A stretch of DNA of 64,000 bases from Bryopsis sp. KO-2023 (GCA_030272585.1 BSYQ01000014.1:1-64000), one strand, 5' to 3'. Positions 25,801-36,509 are shown, numbered from the stretch's first letter. A program made the numbers and translations. Notes: generated by a model from the sequence alone, not told the origin.

Positions 25801-26036
25801 TCACCATCATGGAGGCAATGTTGCATGACCCCGTGTTCCAATGGGGCAAGAACAAGAGGTCCGCCAAGGAGATATTGGCTACGGTGGAGGGGAGAATGGA
25901 GGGTAGGCTTTTGGGCATCAAAGGCGTCCAGGGTGTTTCGGGGACCGTGAGGGAGCAATGTGTTTTCCTGGTGAGGGAGGCGACGAGTGTTGGGAACTTG
26001 GAGCGAATGTTTGTGGGCTGGATGCCGTGGTTGTAA
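10891..26036 (+). CDS. ATR: ATR/Mec1-type PI3K-related checkpoint kinase
   Basis: Ser/Thr kinase that responds to single-stranded DNA and replication stress in the nucleus. Exons: 10891-12585, 12822-13084, 13708-13938, 14401-14751, 15082-15258, 15608-15889, 16099-16571, 17134-17329, 17879-18220, 18761-18870, 19045-19243, 19614-19797, 19962-20239, 20740-20955, 21297-21515, 21795-22163, 22531-22776, 23181-23420, 23736-23962, 24696-24977, 25206-25575, 25773-26036. This gives about 2,400 residues, usual for ATR. An N-terminal helical-repeat region leads to ARCLGRIGIVNP (exon 8) and a FAT domain from about residue 1375 (CGAYTRALKYMEEHL). The kinase domain shows PKKITFLG, AKPKDDLRKDCRLMEF with the ATP-binding Lys, catalytic loop LGDRHPENM and HVDFGCLFD. 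The FATC ends in GWMPWL. DFGCLFD plus the FATC favour ATR over ATM, TOR or SMG1. The first junction is out of phase as drawn, so that boundary is uncertain; the donor at 20956 is either GC or lies 12 bp downstream. Confidence 0.93.
14938..15017 (-). mobile_element. 3'-end fragment of the same LINE family, in an ATR intron
   Basis: The segment ATGTGTTGCATCGAGGC and following bases to about 15015 match 1416-1485 over roughly 65 bp, including AATGAGTGATATG. On the minus strand both are followed by an A-run (T-run at 14940-14949 here). This is a severely 5'-truncated copy inserted antisense in the intron between ATR exons 4 and 5. Confidence 0.6.
15011..15081 (+). repeat. 24-bp tandem repeat, about three copies, ending at a splice acceptor
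   Basis: AGCCCTTTTGTTGTGGTTTT plus AAAG is repeated at 15011, 15035 and 15059; the third copy ends in TTTTAG, which serves as the acceptor for ATR exon 5. The repeat starts where the LINE fragment ends. Confidence 0.75.
24100..24532. mobile_element. TA-flanked MITE (Tc1/mariner or pogo-like) in an ATR intron
   Basis: Element 24102-24530 (429 bp) begins CTGTAATACGCAAATC and ends with its exact reverse complement, flanked by TA on both sides. The inside is rich in GCGCGAAAATA and its complement near both ends, and has no coding capacity. TA duplications and short inverted termini are the hallmark of Tc1/mariner/IS630-type MITEs; the family within that group is not known. It lies between ATR exons 19 and 20 and adds no splice signal that the gene needs. 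Confidence 0.85.
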
Positions 26037-26508
26037 AAAAGCCTTTTTTTAATAGTATTATCAAAGCTCAATCAAAAGAAGTTTTACGAAATAAATAATA
26101 AATATATCAATCAATATTGGTGTCATGAATCAAAGGAACTTCTAGGATTCCTTAGTAGAGTCTGTTGACAAGGGCACTGAAACTATCCACGAAAAGTCTT
26201 ACAACAACGGCACAAACAACATAGCAGCCTTCCAACCTTATAACAACATCCTTTCACCAATCTAACTCTACAGTGAGTCATTCACAAATCCCCTTACTTT
26301 CCCCATTGGGGCACAATCGTCTCCTTTAATGAACAGATGCCCTCATCTCATAGGACACCGTTTCCACAATCACAACAAGTCCCATTGCAACTGAAAATAA
26401 ACATAGCAGTCGCCTCTAAATATTTCAGACTTTGCTATTGAATCACAGATTTGGAAGTTGTTATCAAAGATTGCAGCAGGATTGCACACCGGCACACACC
26501 ATCATATG
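26037..26508. other. ATR 3' flank
   Basis: No gene seen. A polyadenylation-type AATAAA lies at 26090-26095. Beyond about 26.1 kb the long homopolymers of the host region stop. Confidence 0.55.
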
Positions 26509-26718
26509 TGTTAGTATATTTTAGCGCTTCGAGGTAGTTTGGGATAGAGCCGAGGGTGACTGACATGTGGGTTCACGAGTAAGACAGATTAGACCCAGAG
26601 GTTGGGGCATGCGTCAGTGTACTACACTTAGGGGTACTTAAGAGGCCCACTCGTTCTTTTGCCATTCATTCTTTACTTTGTGAGAACTCGGGATTCGTGG
26701 GATTGGTGTGTTCCCGCT

Positions 26719-26749
<31 letters not shown>

Positions 26750-26935
26750 GTTAAAGTGTTTGCCTGACGCAATCACTTTCCCAACCAAGTGCTCTAGTAA
26801 CGTTCACAACCGCGTTAACTAGAGAGTTGTCTAAATCAACAAACCCCACAAGTATACTTGCGTTAGCCAGCAAGTTATCACGAATCCAACCAACACAGCC
26901 GACCGCTATTGCGTCACCCACAAGCTTCACTATCA
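26509..26935 (+). repeat. Solo LTR with 5-bp target duplication ATATG
   Basis: Starts TGTTAGT and ends TATCA; flanked by ATATG at 26504-26508 and 26936-26940. It matches the LTR at 63571-63990 along its length, with substitutions and small length differences, including a TG dinucleotide run (about 26717-26751). No internal region is attached, so it is the product of LTR-LTR recombination. Several differences from the other copy suggest moderate age. Confidence 0.9.
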
Positions 26936-26940
26936 ATATG

Positions 26941-27189
26941 GTTCTGAATCGGTATTCGATTGATGAAATTGGGTTGAACAAATTAGGCATGATCAACACC
27001 CCAACACCACATCATGTTGACGAGAGCACTTGATACCGCCCGACGACGACTGTGACGTCTTCGTCGACGACTTTCCTTATCGAGTTCGGCTGGGTCTTGT
27101 GGGGTCACACGCTCACACGCACTTGGAACGCACACAGTTCGCACACACAGAGCCAAACAAGAACAGTTACCAAAGCTGGGTAGTCCGAT
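26941..27189. other. Unassigned spacer
   Basis: No gene or recognised repeat. It becomes rich in ACGCACAC-type words towards 27150 before the CGTTGTTGTAAC-rich element begins. Confidence 0.4.
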
Positions 27190-27437
27190 CGGTGCACGCA
27201 CCGACCGGACGTTACAACACGTTGCACACGTTACAACAACGACCCAGTCGGTACAACAACGTCCAAGTCCGGTACAACAACGATCCGACGTTACTGTAAC
27301 GCCAAAGCGTTATTGTAACGCAGTACGTTATCAGTAACGTCTACACCGGCTGCTACAACGTCCGCACCGAGGCAAGACGTTACAACAACGATCGATTGCG
27401 TTACGTGTAACGATAACACGTTACAACAACGGCCAGG

Positions 27438-27734
27438 TCGGTACAACAACGTAATGGCGTTGCAGTAACGTCATGTGGATGACGTACAAAGTAACCCCCG
27501 CAGGGTCCGAGAACCCAAGGGAACCCAGTGGGATTCGAACACCGTACCGCACGGTGTCGAGTCATCTACACTAAGCGCTAAGCCAAGTGGACCACGATGA
27601 TTCTGTGGTTGTTGCAATAATATACCCTAATTTCACAGAATTACAAACAGATTAAGGTATATCATCGCCACAGCCACAAAGTCATCGTGGTCCACTTGGC
27701 TTAGCGCTCAGTGTAGATGACTCGACATCGTGCG
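27438..27734. repeat. Left arm, core and inner right arm of a tRNA-armed palindrome
   Basis: The left arm (27438-27626) pairs with right-arm pieces 27656-27734, 29689-29714 and 30189-30273, about 190 bp per arm. Each arm reads outward as a tRNA-derived unit: an A-box-like TGGCTTAGCGCT, then a B-box-like TGTTCGAATCC, then a tail with GGGTTCTCGGGACCCTGCG. The centre (27618-27664) is ATATACC, a loop of about 29 bp, and GGTATAT. The acceptor stem is not preserved, so neither arm is a working tRNA gene. Confidence 0.8.
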
Positions 27735-28012
27735 TGTCACGGGAAAGGTTACTCCATGGGAAAAAGTTAAGAAACGTTCGAATACAAGGGAATATATACT
27801 CAGGCGTGCTGTGAACAGGGAGCTATGAAGAACCTGGAGAACCAGAAGTTCCCAGTGAACTTCCCTGTTCTAGAACATTCCAAACCTTCTGATAGCTTCC
27901 CTTAGCTTCCATGACCAAACCTTACGTCCCATTACCTAATGAAGCTACCCTGAAGCTACCCTATGTCTTATACGCCTGTTCCAAACGTCTCAAAGGATTT
28001 TATATCGTAACA
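27735..28012 (-). repeat. 3' LTR of the small LTR element
   Basis: 278 bp; differs from its partner by few substitutions and a 9-bp length difference. Confidence 0.88.
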
Positions 28013-29396
28013 ATTCCCCTTTCTTCATAAAAATCGTCCTCGATTTTCTCTTTTCCATTGATCTTTAACAGCTTTCTTTTCCAAACCTCACAAATAAACT
28101 TCCAGAAACACTCATTCCAAAATCCAACCATCAATTCCACTCAAAGTTCAACCATTATCGAATTTATCTTCAAATTCACTTCCCGGCTTCTTTATCCTAC
28201 GTCGCCCCAGGTCCACGACTACTTGAACTTTCTTCCCATAAATTCCAAACAGATGTCAACGTCCCATACAGTTGACGTAACCTTAACCGATCTTTAAAAT
28301 CAATTTTGAATAGAACTTCTCACTTCAAATGATTCAAAGAAATCAACATCCTTTTCTCCAAACATGTATCCATCAAACATCTTGGATAAACCAAACATTA
28401 GGAACCCTTCAAAATCTCACAAAACTCATCTCTTTCCAAACACAGTTGGCGCTTTAACCGCAATCACACTGCGGACCATCCCTGCGTTAAACAAATATTC
28501 AAACATGATATCTCCACACTCACTATGGGCTTTCCAATGGTTGTCCTCCACAACCCCCAGCGTACTCTAAACGGCCTCACATCAACCCTACTCAGGTTTC
28601 TTTACATGTCGCCCCGGTTACGACCCTCCACTTCCGGTGCATCATGTTACCAACACCAAACAAACTCAAGTTCCTTTCTTTCGCATCTCACATGCTTCCT
28701 TCCTCAGTTCCCAATGTCTTATCTAGATATTCAAGGTTCTTCACTCTTTTATCACTCTGTATAATTTCCTGGCTCGACCCATTCATACAACCCTTTTTCT
28801 GGCGAACTTGACTTTTGAAAACGACCCTGTACCTCACTCCTTTGACCACAGAATCTCAAACGTCGCCATCACACAGCCAGCAACTCAAAATTCGTCGCTC
28901 GACCTCACTCTCGCACACAGCAACGACCTTATCGTACCACACCACACACACAGCGTCCACAACTCGTCCTCTGTCGCTCAAGCTGACACACCTGACTCCA
29001 AACGTCCCATTGCGCCACACAGCATACTCCAGTCGCTCAGGCTGACACACCAAACGCCAGTCGCTCTTCTACCGTCGACAACACCAAACTGAGCGTCCCT
29101 GTCGTTACCACACGACGTGACCACTCCACAGCGTGCCCTACTGGTCGCCACACTCATTCTTCACTCTCTTCCAAGTCCCATTCACACGCGCATGCTTGAA
29201 AGCAAACTCCACTCCAAACCCCTGCATCTCTCTGTACCCTTCCAAGAGTACCAAGACACTCTCAAAGTCTGGCTTCTTGGTAGCTTCTTTCCTTTGCAAT
29301 GCGTTCTCTATCTCATAGAGGACATGGTAGAGGATTGAGCCCTTTCGACTATACGACTATCCGAGGTCCAAAGGAACGAACTGCTCCGAAACCAAT

Positions 29397-29683
29397 TGTC
29401 ACGGGAAAGGTTACTCCATGGGAAAAAGTTAAAAAACGTTCGAATACAAGGGAATATATACTCAGGCGTGCTGTGAACAGGGAGCTATGAAGAACCTGGA
29501 GAACCAGAAGTTCCCAGTGAACTTCCCTGTTCTAGAACATTCCAAACCTTCTAAACCTTCTGATAGCTTCCCTTAGCTTCCATGACCAAACCTTACGTCC
29601 CATTACCTAATGAAGCTACCCTGAAGCTACCCTATGCCTTACACGCCTGTTCCAAACGTCTCAAAGGATTTTACATCGTAACA
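29397..29683 (-). repeat. 5' LTR of the small LTR element
   Basis: 287 bp, bordered on its inner side by the primer-binding site. Confidence 0.88.
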
Positions 29684-29714
29684 GTGCGGTACGGTGTTCG
29701 AATCCCACTGGGTT

Positions 29715-30180
29715 CAGAGATAGGACTTTCCGGTTACGGTACCGTAAACCGTACCGTAACCCCACTCCGGTCACTTACGGTTACGGTAGTTACGGTCCGG
29801 ACCGGAGTGGTTTTCGTGCTCGGAACCGGACCACCGTACCACTCCGTACTGCTCCGGTACCGGACCGTACCGACCGTAACCACCGTACCAACCGTAAACC
29901 GTAAATAGTAACCCCCGCAGGGTCCCGAGAACCCAAAGGAACCCAAGGGGATTCGAACCCACGACCTTACAGACTACAGCCTAACGCTTTAACACTGAAC
30001 CACACCACTTCACGATGATTTAGGGGCTACCGTAGCTATACCGTACCTGTTCCGTACCGTAAAAACAACATATTACTCCGGTTACGGTACGGAGTTACGG
30101 CCGTAATACGGAACCGTAAACCGACCGTAACCGGACCGGACCGTAGCCGGACCAAAAATTTGGCCCAAGTCCTATCTCTG
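29715..30180. mobile_element. hAT-like non-autonomous element, 8-bp target duplication
   Basis: 466 bp with perfect 14-bp termini CAGAGATAGGACTT and its complement, flanked by ACTGGGTT (29707-29714 and 30181-30188). CAG-type termini and 8-bp duplications are typical of hAT transposons. The interior is dense in CCGTACC/GGTTACGG on both strands and contains a tRNA-derived unit at 29908-30022. No transposase. It sits inside the right arm of the tRNA-armed palindrome. Confidence 0.88.
29908..30022 (-). repeat. tRNA-derived unit (SINE-like) inside the hAT-like element
   Basis: Read on the minus strand it shows GTGGTTCAGTGTTAAAGCG (A-box region), GGGTTCGAATCCC (B box), then a tail with GGGTTCTCGGGACCCTGCG that is shared with the arms of the 27438-30273 palindrome. 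No acceptor-stem pairing, so not a functional tRNA. Confidence 0.7.
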
Positions 30181-30379
30181 ACTGGGTTCCCTTGGGTTCT
30201 CGGGACCCTGCGGGGGTTACTTTGTACGTCATCCACATGACGTTACTGCAACGCCATTACGTTGTTGTACCGAACGTCGTACTGTCTGTGTCGGTACGAC
30301 AACGTCAGTGACACGTTGCAACAACGACCCGATGTTGGGTGTCGGTCGTTGGCGATAACGTATCGTACCGATCCAGTAC

Positions 30380-30949
30380 TGAAACGGATTTGTTTCCTGA
30401 GGCTGAATACTTCCAGCCGCCACTTAAACCGTTCTTCACACACGTTGGGAGACGACCAGAAGTTCTGTAAGAAAGGTCTGAGACACGAGAGTATACAACT
30501 GAATCTTATTTCAACAAGCTTGTTCTTTACAACGATCCCCAGCCTTTTATACTCTCAGCCCAGAGCTTCTAGAAACTCCCAGCCCATCTCCTAACCTTAC
30601 AAATACTAGCTATCATCTAGCTCTCCCCAAAACGTCTCTATCATTTCTCAGCTCAGCCCTTCTAGCCAGAGCTCCGACTAACCCTTTATAACCCTTGATA
30701 ACCTCTAGACTAAGGACCCAGACTGAAGCTCCTTCCAGTCTGACTCCCGACTCTCTACCCAAACTCTCAGCCATCTGAGACCTGACACTGAATATACTGA
30801 ACCTGGTTCGAACTCTTTTCACTACGTTTCAGCCTCTCATTGAGCATCACGTAACTACCCCATTCCAGTCAGTCCGCGACTACCTGGAACTCTCAGACTG
30901 TAACCTCTGTTTTCCGCCTAGATCTTCGCCTACTAAGTCAGCCGTTTCA
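30380..30949 (-). repeat. LTR 1 of the array (3'-most)
   Basis: 570 bp, followed inward by the polypurine tract (30950-30962). Minus-strand TATAAAAG at 30544-30551 is a likely promoter element in each LTR. Confidence 0.92.
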
Positions 30950-31459
30950 CTCCTCCCCCCTTAGAGAGAGATCGCTGACCCAGCGATGTTCTGTACACTA
31001 AGTTCGTATTGCACGACTTCACCAGAACTGCCAAGTGACTTAACTCGCTTATTCTGAGAATACCTCTGATATAGCTGTAAGCAATATTCTCCGACGTTTT
31101 CCGTAACAACTTCCCGATTGCGACTTGAGCTGAATGTTGGTTTCTGCTTATGGTTACTTCTGCCGCTGTGACATCCCATCCCAGCCCGTTCACACATAAA
31201 CCCAACCCTGTTCAATAGACTTCACAGCCCACACTGGAAATCACACAGTCTCAGCTCTAGTCAAACTGTAATTCTCACAAGTGTTTTTACACACTCAGTA
31301 TGTTAATTGTTTTCCAGAAATTCCCTCTACCCTCACTTGATCCATTCACTGTTCTTTTCCTTTTTCTTCCAAAAACAAAATAAAATTCAAACACCCAATT
31401 ACCAACAGAAAATCATATTCCACTCTTGATCCTATATTTTTTTTTTTTTAATATTCAAC

Positions 31460-32479
31460 TCAGGCTTTTCTGAGTTTCACATTTCTGGATCCCCCTGAAC
31501 TTCCAGGAGGTTTCCTTTTCTTTCCTTCTGGTCCACTGTCTCCGCCTGGCTCATTGACGACCCAATCCCCATCGTAGTCCGTTGGTTCTGCATCGTCTTC
31601 GGCTGCCTCGAATTTTCTCAGGGGGCCCACGGTCCGCTTGGCCTTTAAATACACTCCCCGAGTATAATCCGACCCCAACTTGAAACCCAAGGCGCAGAGT
31701 TTGCAGGTTTCCGAGTGTAGCACCATTGGTGGCCCTGTTTCAGCTGGTACCCACATTCTCCGCCAGTCTCGTTTTTCCTCATCGACTTCCAGACTGATAC
31801 TCAGCCACACCCGATCCCGACACCCGATATTCGAGCACACCCAGTGCCGTTGGCAGTCTTCTCCGGTCGGCTGACAGTTGCTGCTTGGGGTGCGACAAAA
31901 CACGCAAGTGTGTTTTTCCCCCTCTTCGTGCTTCACTTCTCCGCTTGGTTTTCCCGACATGGACTCCACCATACTCTTCAACAAGTCTACCTGGCCCTTG
32001 AGCTGTTGGTTCCGCATTTGCTCTTCCCGCAGCTTGTCTTCGACCCCGTCGAGCTTGTGGCGCATTTCCTCATCTGCCCCCTCCATCAGCAGCTTTTCCG
32101 CCTCTCTTTTCGCCGCGTCCGCTGAAGTTTCCGCCATCGCCAATTTTACGCTGAGGTCCTCATTTTCCGCCAAATATTTCGCCCGGTCGTCGAGCAACCG
32201 AGTGCGTTCAGCCTCCCAGCTATCTCTTTCCGCCTGAAATCCCCCTTCTTCTTCCAGCTCGCCGATCTTTTGCTTGAGTTGTTCTTTTTCCTCCTCCAGC
32301 TTTGCCATTTTTTCCAGGGCCTCCTGCTCATCTCTTTCTTGGATTCTTTCCAGTCTGGTTCCTTCCTTCAGGTACTCCTCCAGCATTTTGTTGATCCTTT
32401 CCGACACTCCCTCGATCGCTCCAGCATTCTTTTTAATCTCCTCCAACAGTGCTTTGACTCCTCCACCAAACTCAACCAT
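31460..32479 (-). CDS. Unit 1 extra frame after pol: coiled-coil and Cys/His-rich protein
   Basis: 339 residues from the ATG at 32479, 94 bases after the pol stop. Residues about 10-180 are a charged heptad-like coiled coil (repeated LEEEKEQLKQKIGELEEE-type sequence). A Cys/His cluster follows, with CVFCRTPSSNC, HWVCSNIGC and a later CKLC pair, suggesting zinc binding. The tail is basic (KKRKPPG), possibly nuclear-targeting. It stands where envelope genes lie in some retroelements but has no signal peptide or membrane segment. I do not recognise the family. It is kept open in all three units. Confidence 0.7.
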   Translation of the reverse strand: MVEFGGGVKALLEEIKKNAGAIEGVSERINKMLEEYLKEGTRLERIQERDEQEALEKMAKLEEEKEQLKQKIGELEEEGGFQAERDSWEAERTRLLDDRAKYLAENEDLSVKLAMAETSADAAKREAEKLLMEGADEEMRHKLDGVEDKLREEQMRNQQLKGQVDLLKSMVESMSGKPSGEVKHEEGEKHTCVFCRTPSSNCQPTGEDCQRHWVCSNIGCRDRVWLSISLEVDEEKRDWRRMWVPAETGPPMVLHSETCKLCALGFKLGSDYTRGVYLKAKRTVGPLRKFEAAEDDAEPTDYDGDWVVNEPGGDSGPEGKKRKPPGSSGGSRNVKLRKA

Positions 32480-32573
32480 GTTGTCTGCTTTCTTTTTCTT
32501 TTTCGAACTCCAAACTGTCTCTCGCACACACTCGCACTCGCACACACTCAACCCGAACTCAGGAAAACAGGAG

Positions 32574-35507
32574 CTAGTCCATGGAAGATTTTTGACGTAA
32601 ATACTCCTGCAGCACTTGCTGCGCATTACCCAAGTGATGTGACGGGAGCCACTGGTCCTCTTCCGATCCGTATCCTTCCCAGGAAACCAAGTACTCTGTC
32701 ACATTCTTCTTTTTCCGCCGTTTGGTTCGATGTGTCTTGATCTTTTCGACGATATATTCCTCGACTCCTTCCAACACCACTGGATCTGGAGGTGGAGAAA
32801 TAGCCCTGGCTGGAAACTCTTCTGATCCATCTTCAAATGCTTTTAGCTTGGAAACATGAAAAACATCATGTATTTTCCAGTGATTAGGAAGTTCCAACCT
32901 GTAAGTTACTGATGTCACAATATCAATAATTCTAAAAGGTCCACAAAACTTAGATACCAACTTCCGGCCCATCATTGGCGGTAAAGGTAAATCAGCTGTC
33001 GATAAAAAGACATACTGATTTAATGCAAAACTTGCATCCCTCCGCCCTCGGTTTGCGACAGCCCTCTGTCGCTGTTGGCTTTTCAAAATCGCTTTCCGAG
33101 CCAGCTGTAAACTTTTAGCCCAAACTGTCCACCATTCATCTGAAACTGGACCTGAGTCTAACAAATCCTGAGGAGATCTGGGATGTTGCCCATAAACCAA
33201 ATAAAAAGGTGTAAAACCTGTAGATGAGTGAACGGATGAGTTATAAGCAAACTCAGCCGCCACTAATTTAGTGTCCCAATCACCCCCTATGGTCGAAATA
33301 TAAATTCGCAACATGTCTCCGACTACTCGATTTGCCCTTTCAGTCATTCCATCAGTTTCAGGGTGATATCCCGATGACATGGCTAAACGAGTTCCCGCTA
33401 ATTCCCACAGTTTTCGCCAAAACTGGCCTGTAAAACGAGTATCTCGATCGGAAATAATAGCCTCTGGCAACCCATGATGTCTGAAAATTGTATCAAAGAA
33501 AATTTCAGCTACCCCACTAGCTGTAACTGCAGTAGTGGTGGCTACCAAGTGGATCATTCGACTAAAACGGTCGACCATAACCACTAAATAATCATGACCC
33601 TTTTGTGTCATAGGTAAAGGTCCCACAAAATCTAAACAAACTTCTTTCCAGCGTTCGTCTGGAACTGGAATTGGCTGATATGACCCCAATGGTTTTTGAG
33701 TGCTAGACTTGTTTTTCTGACAACCAACACAAGTCCTAACATATCGTTCGACATCCTCAGTGCATCTAGGCCAATAATATCTTTTTCGAACATTTGCGAC
33801 AGTCTTGTGTCTCCCAAAATGTCCAGCCTGATCGTGACATTCAGCCAACACTGTTTGTCTAATTTCTTTGTCCTTTGGAATATACCAAAACCATTTGTCT
33901 TTCAGACTATACCACAATTTTGTGCCATCCCACCTATAACGCGGATCTTTTTCACCAGCTTCCCAATTAGCTATAACTTCTCTGCAATGTTCATCCCCTT
34001 GATACGCAAGTCTAACCTGATCCTGAAATACTACGCCTGCTCGGACTTTTGCCACAGCGTTTAATTCCATTTCCGACCTTCGACTTAATGCATCTGCAAC
34101 TGTATTTTCTTTTCCAGGTTTGTATTTAATCTCAAAATCAAATTCCTGTAAAGTTTCCATCCACCTAGCCTGTCTACTGGATAATTTAGGCTGCGTCTGA
34201 ATATATTTCAGCGGAGCGTGGTCCGTGTGAACCACAAATTTCCTCGCCCCCAAATAATGTCGCCAAGTTTTCAAACAATAGACTATCGCATACAGTTCTT
34301 TTTCGTGTGTCGGATAATTCCTCTCAGCTGAATTTAATTTCCGACTTTCAAACGCGGCTGGTTGTTGCCCCTGACCTTGATCTTGCGTCAGAACTCCTCC
34401 AATAGCAAAATCCGATGCGTCTGTAGTTACTTCAAAACTCAACTCCGGATCTGGAATTATTAACACAGGTGCCTCCTGCATGCTCTTCTTTAGCGTCTGA
34501 AACGCTTTCTCCTGACTTTCAGTCCACTTATTCAATGCCCGATAATCTACACACATGCGTAGTTTCCCGTTCTTCTTCGGTACAAAAATTACCGGTGCTC
34601 CCCAAGGTGATCTACTCGGTCGAATAAACCCTTTTCCCGACATGTCTGCAATCTGAGTTTTCAGTTCTGCCATTTCCTTGATGCCTAGTCGATAAGGTGC
34701 TTTACTTTGTGGAACCGTGCCTGGTTCCAACTGGATCGTGTGTTCGATACCTCTGGAAGGGGGTATCTCACTGGGTAATTCTTCCACAAAAGTGTTAGGA
34801 AATTCCTGTCTGATTTCTGCTGTAAGTTCAGCTTGTCTGGAAACATTTTGTTCAGAGTCAGTTCTGTTCAAACATGTTTCAAACACCATCAGCACACACT
34901 GTTCCTCTTCCTCCTCTCCGGGGTTTGCCGGAGGAATCAAATGTTCTTTCAGCCCGTCTGAAACCACTACCTCATTCGTTCGAAAATCAACCCGGGGATT
35001 ATGCTTAGCCAGCCAAGTTTTTCCCAATATAGCATCATACTTAGCAAGAGACATTTCATGAAAAATCTCCCTACTAGCAAAATCTCCAAATCTGAGAGTA
35101 GCCCTGATCTTCCCTTTAGATTCTAAGGTACTTCCCCCAGCCAGGCTAACTTTTTCTTCTTGTGCTTCTAATTCCAGCTTATTTTTCTCGCAAAATTTCC
35201 GAGCCAAAAAGCAATCAGTTGCTCCACAGTCTATTAATATCTCAGCTGCAAAACCTGAGATTTCCCCTTTCACAGTAATCAGTTGTCTAGTTCGGTTATC
35301 AGTTTCAGCCACTGCTAGAAATCCGAACTTAGTCATGTCTAAATCTGTCCCATCAAATGAATGGACTTCTAGGTTATCTTGGTTATCAGGTCTAGTCGGT
35401 TCCTTGGACGTTTCTTCCAACGAAAAATCCCTCGAATTCCTAGAATTCCTCGAACTCGCAGACTTCCCCTTAACTTCACACCCTGCGAGTTTACCTAACA
35501 TACTCAT
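32574..35507 (-). CDS. pol: Unit 1 pol polyprotein (Ty3/gypsy chromovirus)
   Basis: 977 residues from the ATG at 35507, which overlaps the gag stop as ATGA. In order: aspartic protease ([14 protein letters not shown]), reverse transcriptase ([25 protein letters not shown]), RNase H ([13 protein letters not shown]), integrase zinc region (H-H then CVGC), integrase core ([27 protein letters not shown]) and a C-terminal chromodomain ([18 protein letters not shown]). The element looks broken, with about one break shared by all copies. The pol frame is also open for a short way upstream of its ATG, in the -1 frame relative to gag, so frameshifting is an alternative to restart. Confidence 0.9.
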   Translation of the reverse strand: MSMLGKLAGCEVKGKSASSRNSRNSRDFSLEETSKEPTRPDNQDNLEVHSFDGTDLDMTKFGFLAVAETDNRTRQLITVKGEISGFAAEILIDCGATDCFLARKFCEKNKLELEAQEEKVSLAGGSTLESKGKIRATLRFGDFASREIFHEMSLAKYDAILGKTWLAKHNPRVDFRTNEVVVSDGLKEHLIPPANPGEEEEEQCVLMVFETCLNRTDSEQNVSRQAELTAEIRQEFPNTFVEELPSEIPPSRGIEHTIQLEPGTVPQSKAPYRLGIKEMAELKTQIADMSGKGFIRPSRSPWGAPVIFVPKKNGKLRMCVDYRALNKWTESQEKAFQTLKKSMQEAPVLIIPDPELSFEVTTDASDFAIGGVLTQDQGQGQQPAAFESRKLNSAERNYPTHEKELYAIVYCLKTWRHYLGARKFVVHTDHAPLKYIQTQPKLSSRQARWMETLQEFDFEIKYKPGKENTVADALSRRSEMELNAVAKVRAGVVFQDQVRLAYQGDEHCREVIANWEAGEKDPRYRWDGTKLWYSLKDKWFWYIPKDKEIRQTVLAECHDQAGHFGRHKTVANVRKRYYWPRCTEDVERYVRTCVGCQKNKSSTQKPLGSYQPIPVPDERWKEVCLDFVGPLPMTQKGHDYLVVMVDRFSRMIHLVATTTAVTASGVAEIFFDTIFRHHGLPEAIISDRDTRFTGQFWRKLWELAGTRLAMSSGYHPETDGMTERANRVVGDMLRIYISTIGGDWDTKLVAAEFAYNSSVHSSTGFTPFYLVYGQHPRSPQDLLDSGPVSDEWWTVWAKSLQLARKAILKSQQRQRAVANRGRRDASFALNQYVFLSTADLPLPPMMGRKLVSKFCGPFRIIDIVTSVTYRLELPNHWKIHDVFHVSKLKAFEDGSEEFPARAISPPPDPVVLEGVEEYIVEKIKTHRTKRRKKKNVTEYLVSWEGYGSEEDQWLPSHHLGNAQQVLQEYLRQKSSMD

Positions 35508-36502
35508 TTTCGCGAGGGGCAGTCTCGAGCGTAATGCCCTCGACGCCCACACTTGTAACACTTCACCTCTCCGTCTGCTTTTTCTTTCTTCCAGACTGGC
35601 TTATTTCTTTCTCTCTCTTTATCACCTCGCTGTTTCTGCTGTCTCTGTTGTCGCCTTCTTCCGACGTAGTCCAATTCCATGTGATCTGATCTGCGATTTC
35701 CGCCGCCGCCGCTGCTGCCGCCGCCGCCGCCGCGATCTCGATTCAAGATCGAACTCCCAGATTGAGCTCCTCCCCACCTTTCCGCCACTCGAATAGCTTC
35801 ATCCAAGGTCTTGGGGTTTTGGAGGTCGGTCTCGATGCCAACCCTCCCTCGCAAACCATCGACGAACCTGTGTATTTTCTCGCCCTCTGATGCGTCGGAA
35901 ATATACAGCATCAGCTGTCTAAAACGATGCGTGTATTCCCGCACAGACATTCCGCCTTGGCGTAAATTCGCCCATTCTGTCCGTGTGCGGCGCAAAAAAT
36001 GTGGCTCCCCGAACTGGTTTTTCAGCTCCTCACAGAAGTCCTCATACGTCGGCAAAGGTCGGCCTCCATCAGTCTCCGACTCCTCCACTCTTGTCCTCCA
36101 CCATGTCGCGGCTGGCCCTCTCAGTAGAGATCCTGCCAGGCGGAGTTTCGAGACTCCATCTTCGACGTGGGTGGCGTCAAAATGCACTCGGAGGCTGAAC
36201 AACCAGTCCTGGATAGGAGGGTCATTCTGCCTGCCTCCCCACAGATCAGGTCGGGCTGGCTTGCTTCTCAGGTCATTACCTCGACCACCACTTCCAGCCG
36301 CCGTTCCAGCCTGTGCTGCAGTTGCCGCCCCGATTGCTGTTCCCACTTTGTCGGTTAGTTGCTCCAAAATGGAGCTTCCCACAGCCTCATTGACCGCCGT
36401 GCTCAGCATTCCCGGTACTTCTTCGACCACGCCTTGCACTCGGTTCAACCTTCCCATTACCTCCTCATACGCCGCCCTCAACTCAGCCACCTGTTGCTCC
36501 AT
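35504..36502 (-). CDS. gag: Unit 1 gag with CCHC zinc knuckle
   Basis: 332 residues. An N-terminal helical segment (about 1-50) precedes a retrotransposon capsid-like domain (about 90-240; [25 protein letters not shown]). A Gly/Arg-rich linker is followed by a CCHC knuckle, [14 protein letters not shown], near the end. The stop overlaps the pol ATG. Confidence 0.9.
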   Translation of the reverse strand: MEQQVAELRAAYEEVMGRLNRVQGVVEEVPGMLSTAVNEAVGSSILEQLTDKVGTAIGAATAAQAGTAAGSGGRGNDLRSKPARPDLWGGRQNDPPIQDWLFSLRVHFDATHVEDGVSKLRLAGSLLRGPAATWWRTRVEESETDGGRPLPTYEDFCEELKNQFGEPHFLRRTRTEWANLRQGGMSVREYTHRFRQLMLYISDASEGEKIHRFVDGLRGRVGIETDLQNPKTLDEAIRVAERWGGAQSGSSILNRDRGGGGGSSGGGGNRRSDHMELDYVGRRRQQRQQKQRGDKERERNKPVWKKEKADGEVKCYKCGRRGHYARDCPSRK

Positions 36503-36509
36503 CTCAGCC

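Larger units (their letters stand above)
27735..29683 (-). mobile_element. Small LTR retroelement, coding-poor (TRIM/LARD-like)
   Basis: Near-identical LTRs at 27735-28012 and 29397-29683 start TGTCACGGG and end TAACA, flanked by 5-bp duplications GTGCG (27730-27734 and 29684-29688). The minus orientation follows from a primer-binding site (complement of GCTCCGAAACCA, 29383-29394) next to the right LTR and a polypurine tract (minus strand GAAGAAAGGGGAAT) next to the left LTR. The 1.4-kb interior has no recognisable gag or pol, so it must have moved with proteins from another element. High LTR similarity points to a recent insertion. Confidence 0.88.
27190..30379. mobile_element. Motif-rich inverted-repeat element with tRNA-derived core, carrying two insertions
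   Basis: The outer segments (27190-27437 and 30274-30379) are packed with variants of GTTACAACAACG on both strands. Between them lies the tRNA-armed inverted repeat at 27438-30273. The layout parallels 52351-53396, which has clear ends. Here the left end is near 27175-27195 and the right end meets the LTR array at 30380, so exact termini and target duplication are not resolved. It has no coding capacity. It is interrupted by the LTR element 27735-29683 and the hAT-like element 29715-30180. Confidence 0.55.

Noticed and set aside
30933-31205. 90-residue minus-strand frame near LTR 1
   Set aside because: It runs through the polypurine tract into the LTR, which is non-coding in this family.
31878-32740. 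Plus-strand frames of 108-156 residues in the array
   Set aside because: Antisense to the coiled-coil frame, with Ser/Phe-rich composition expected from the reverse of Lys/Glu codons.
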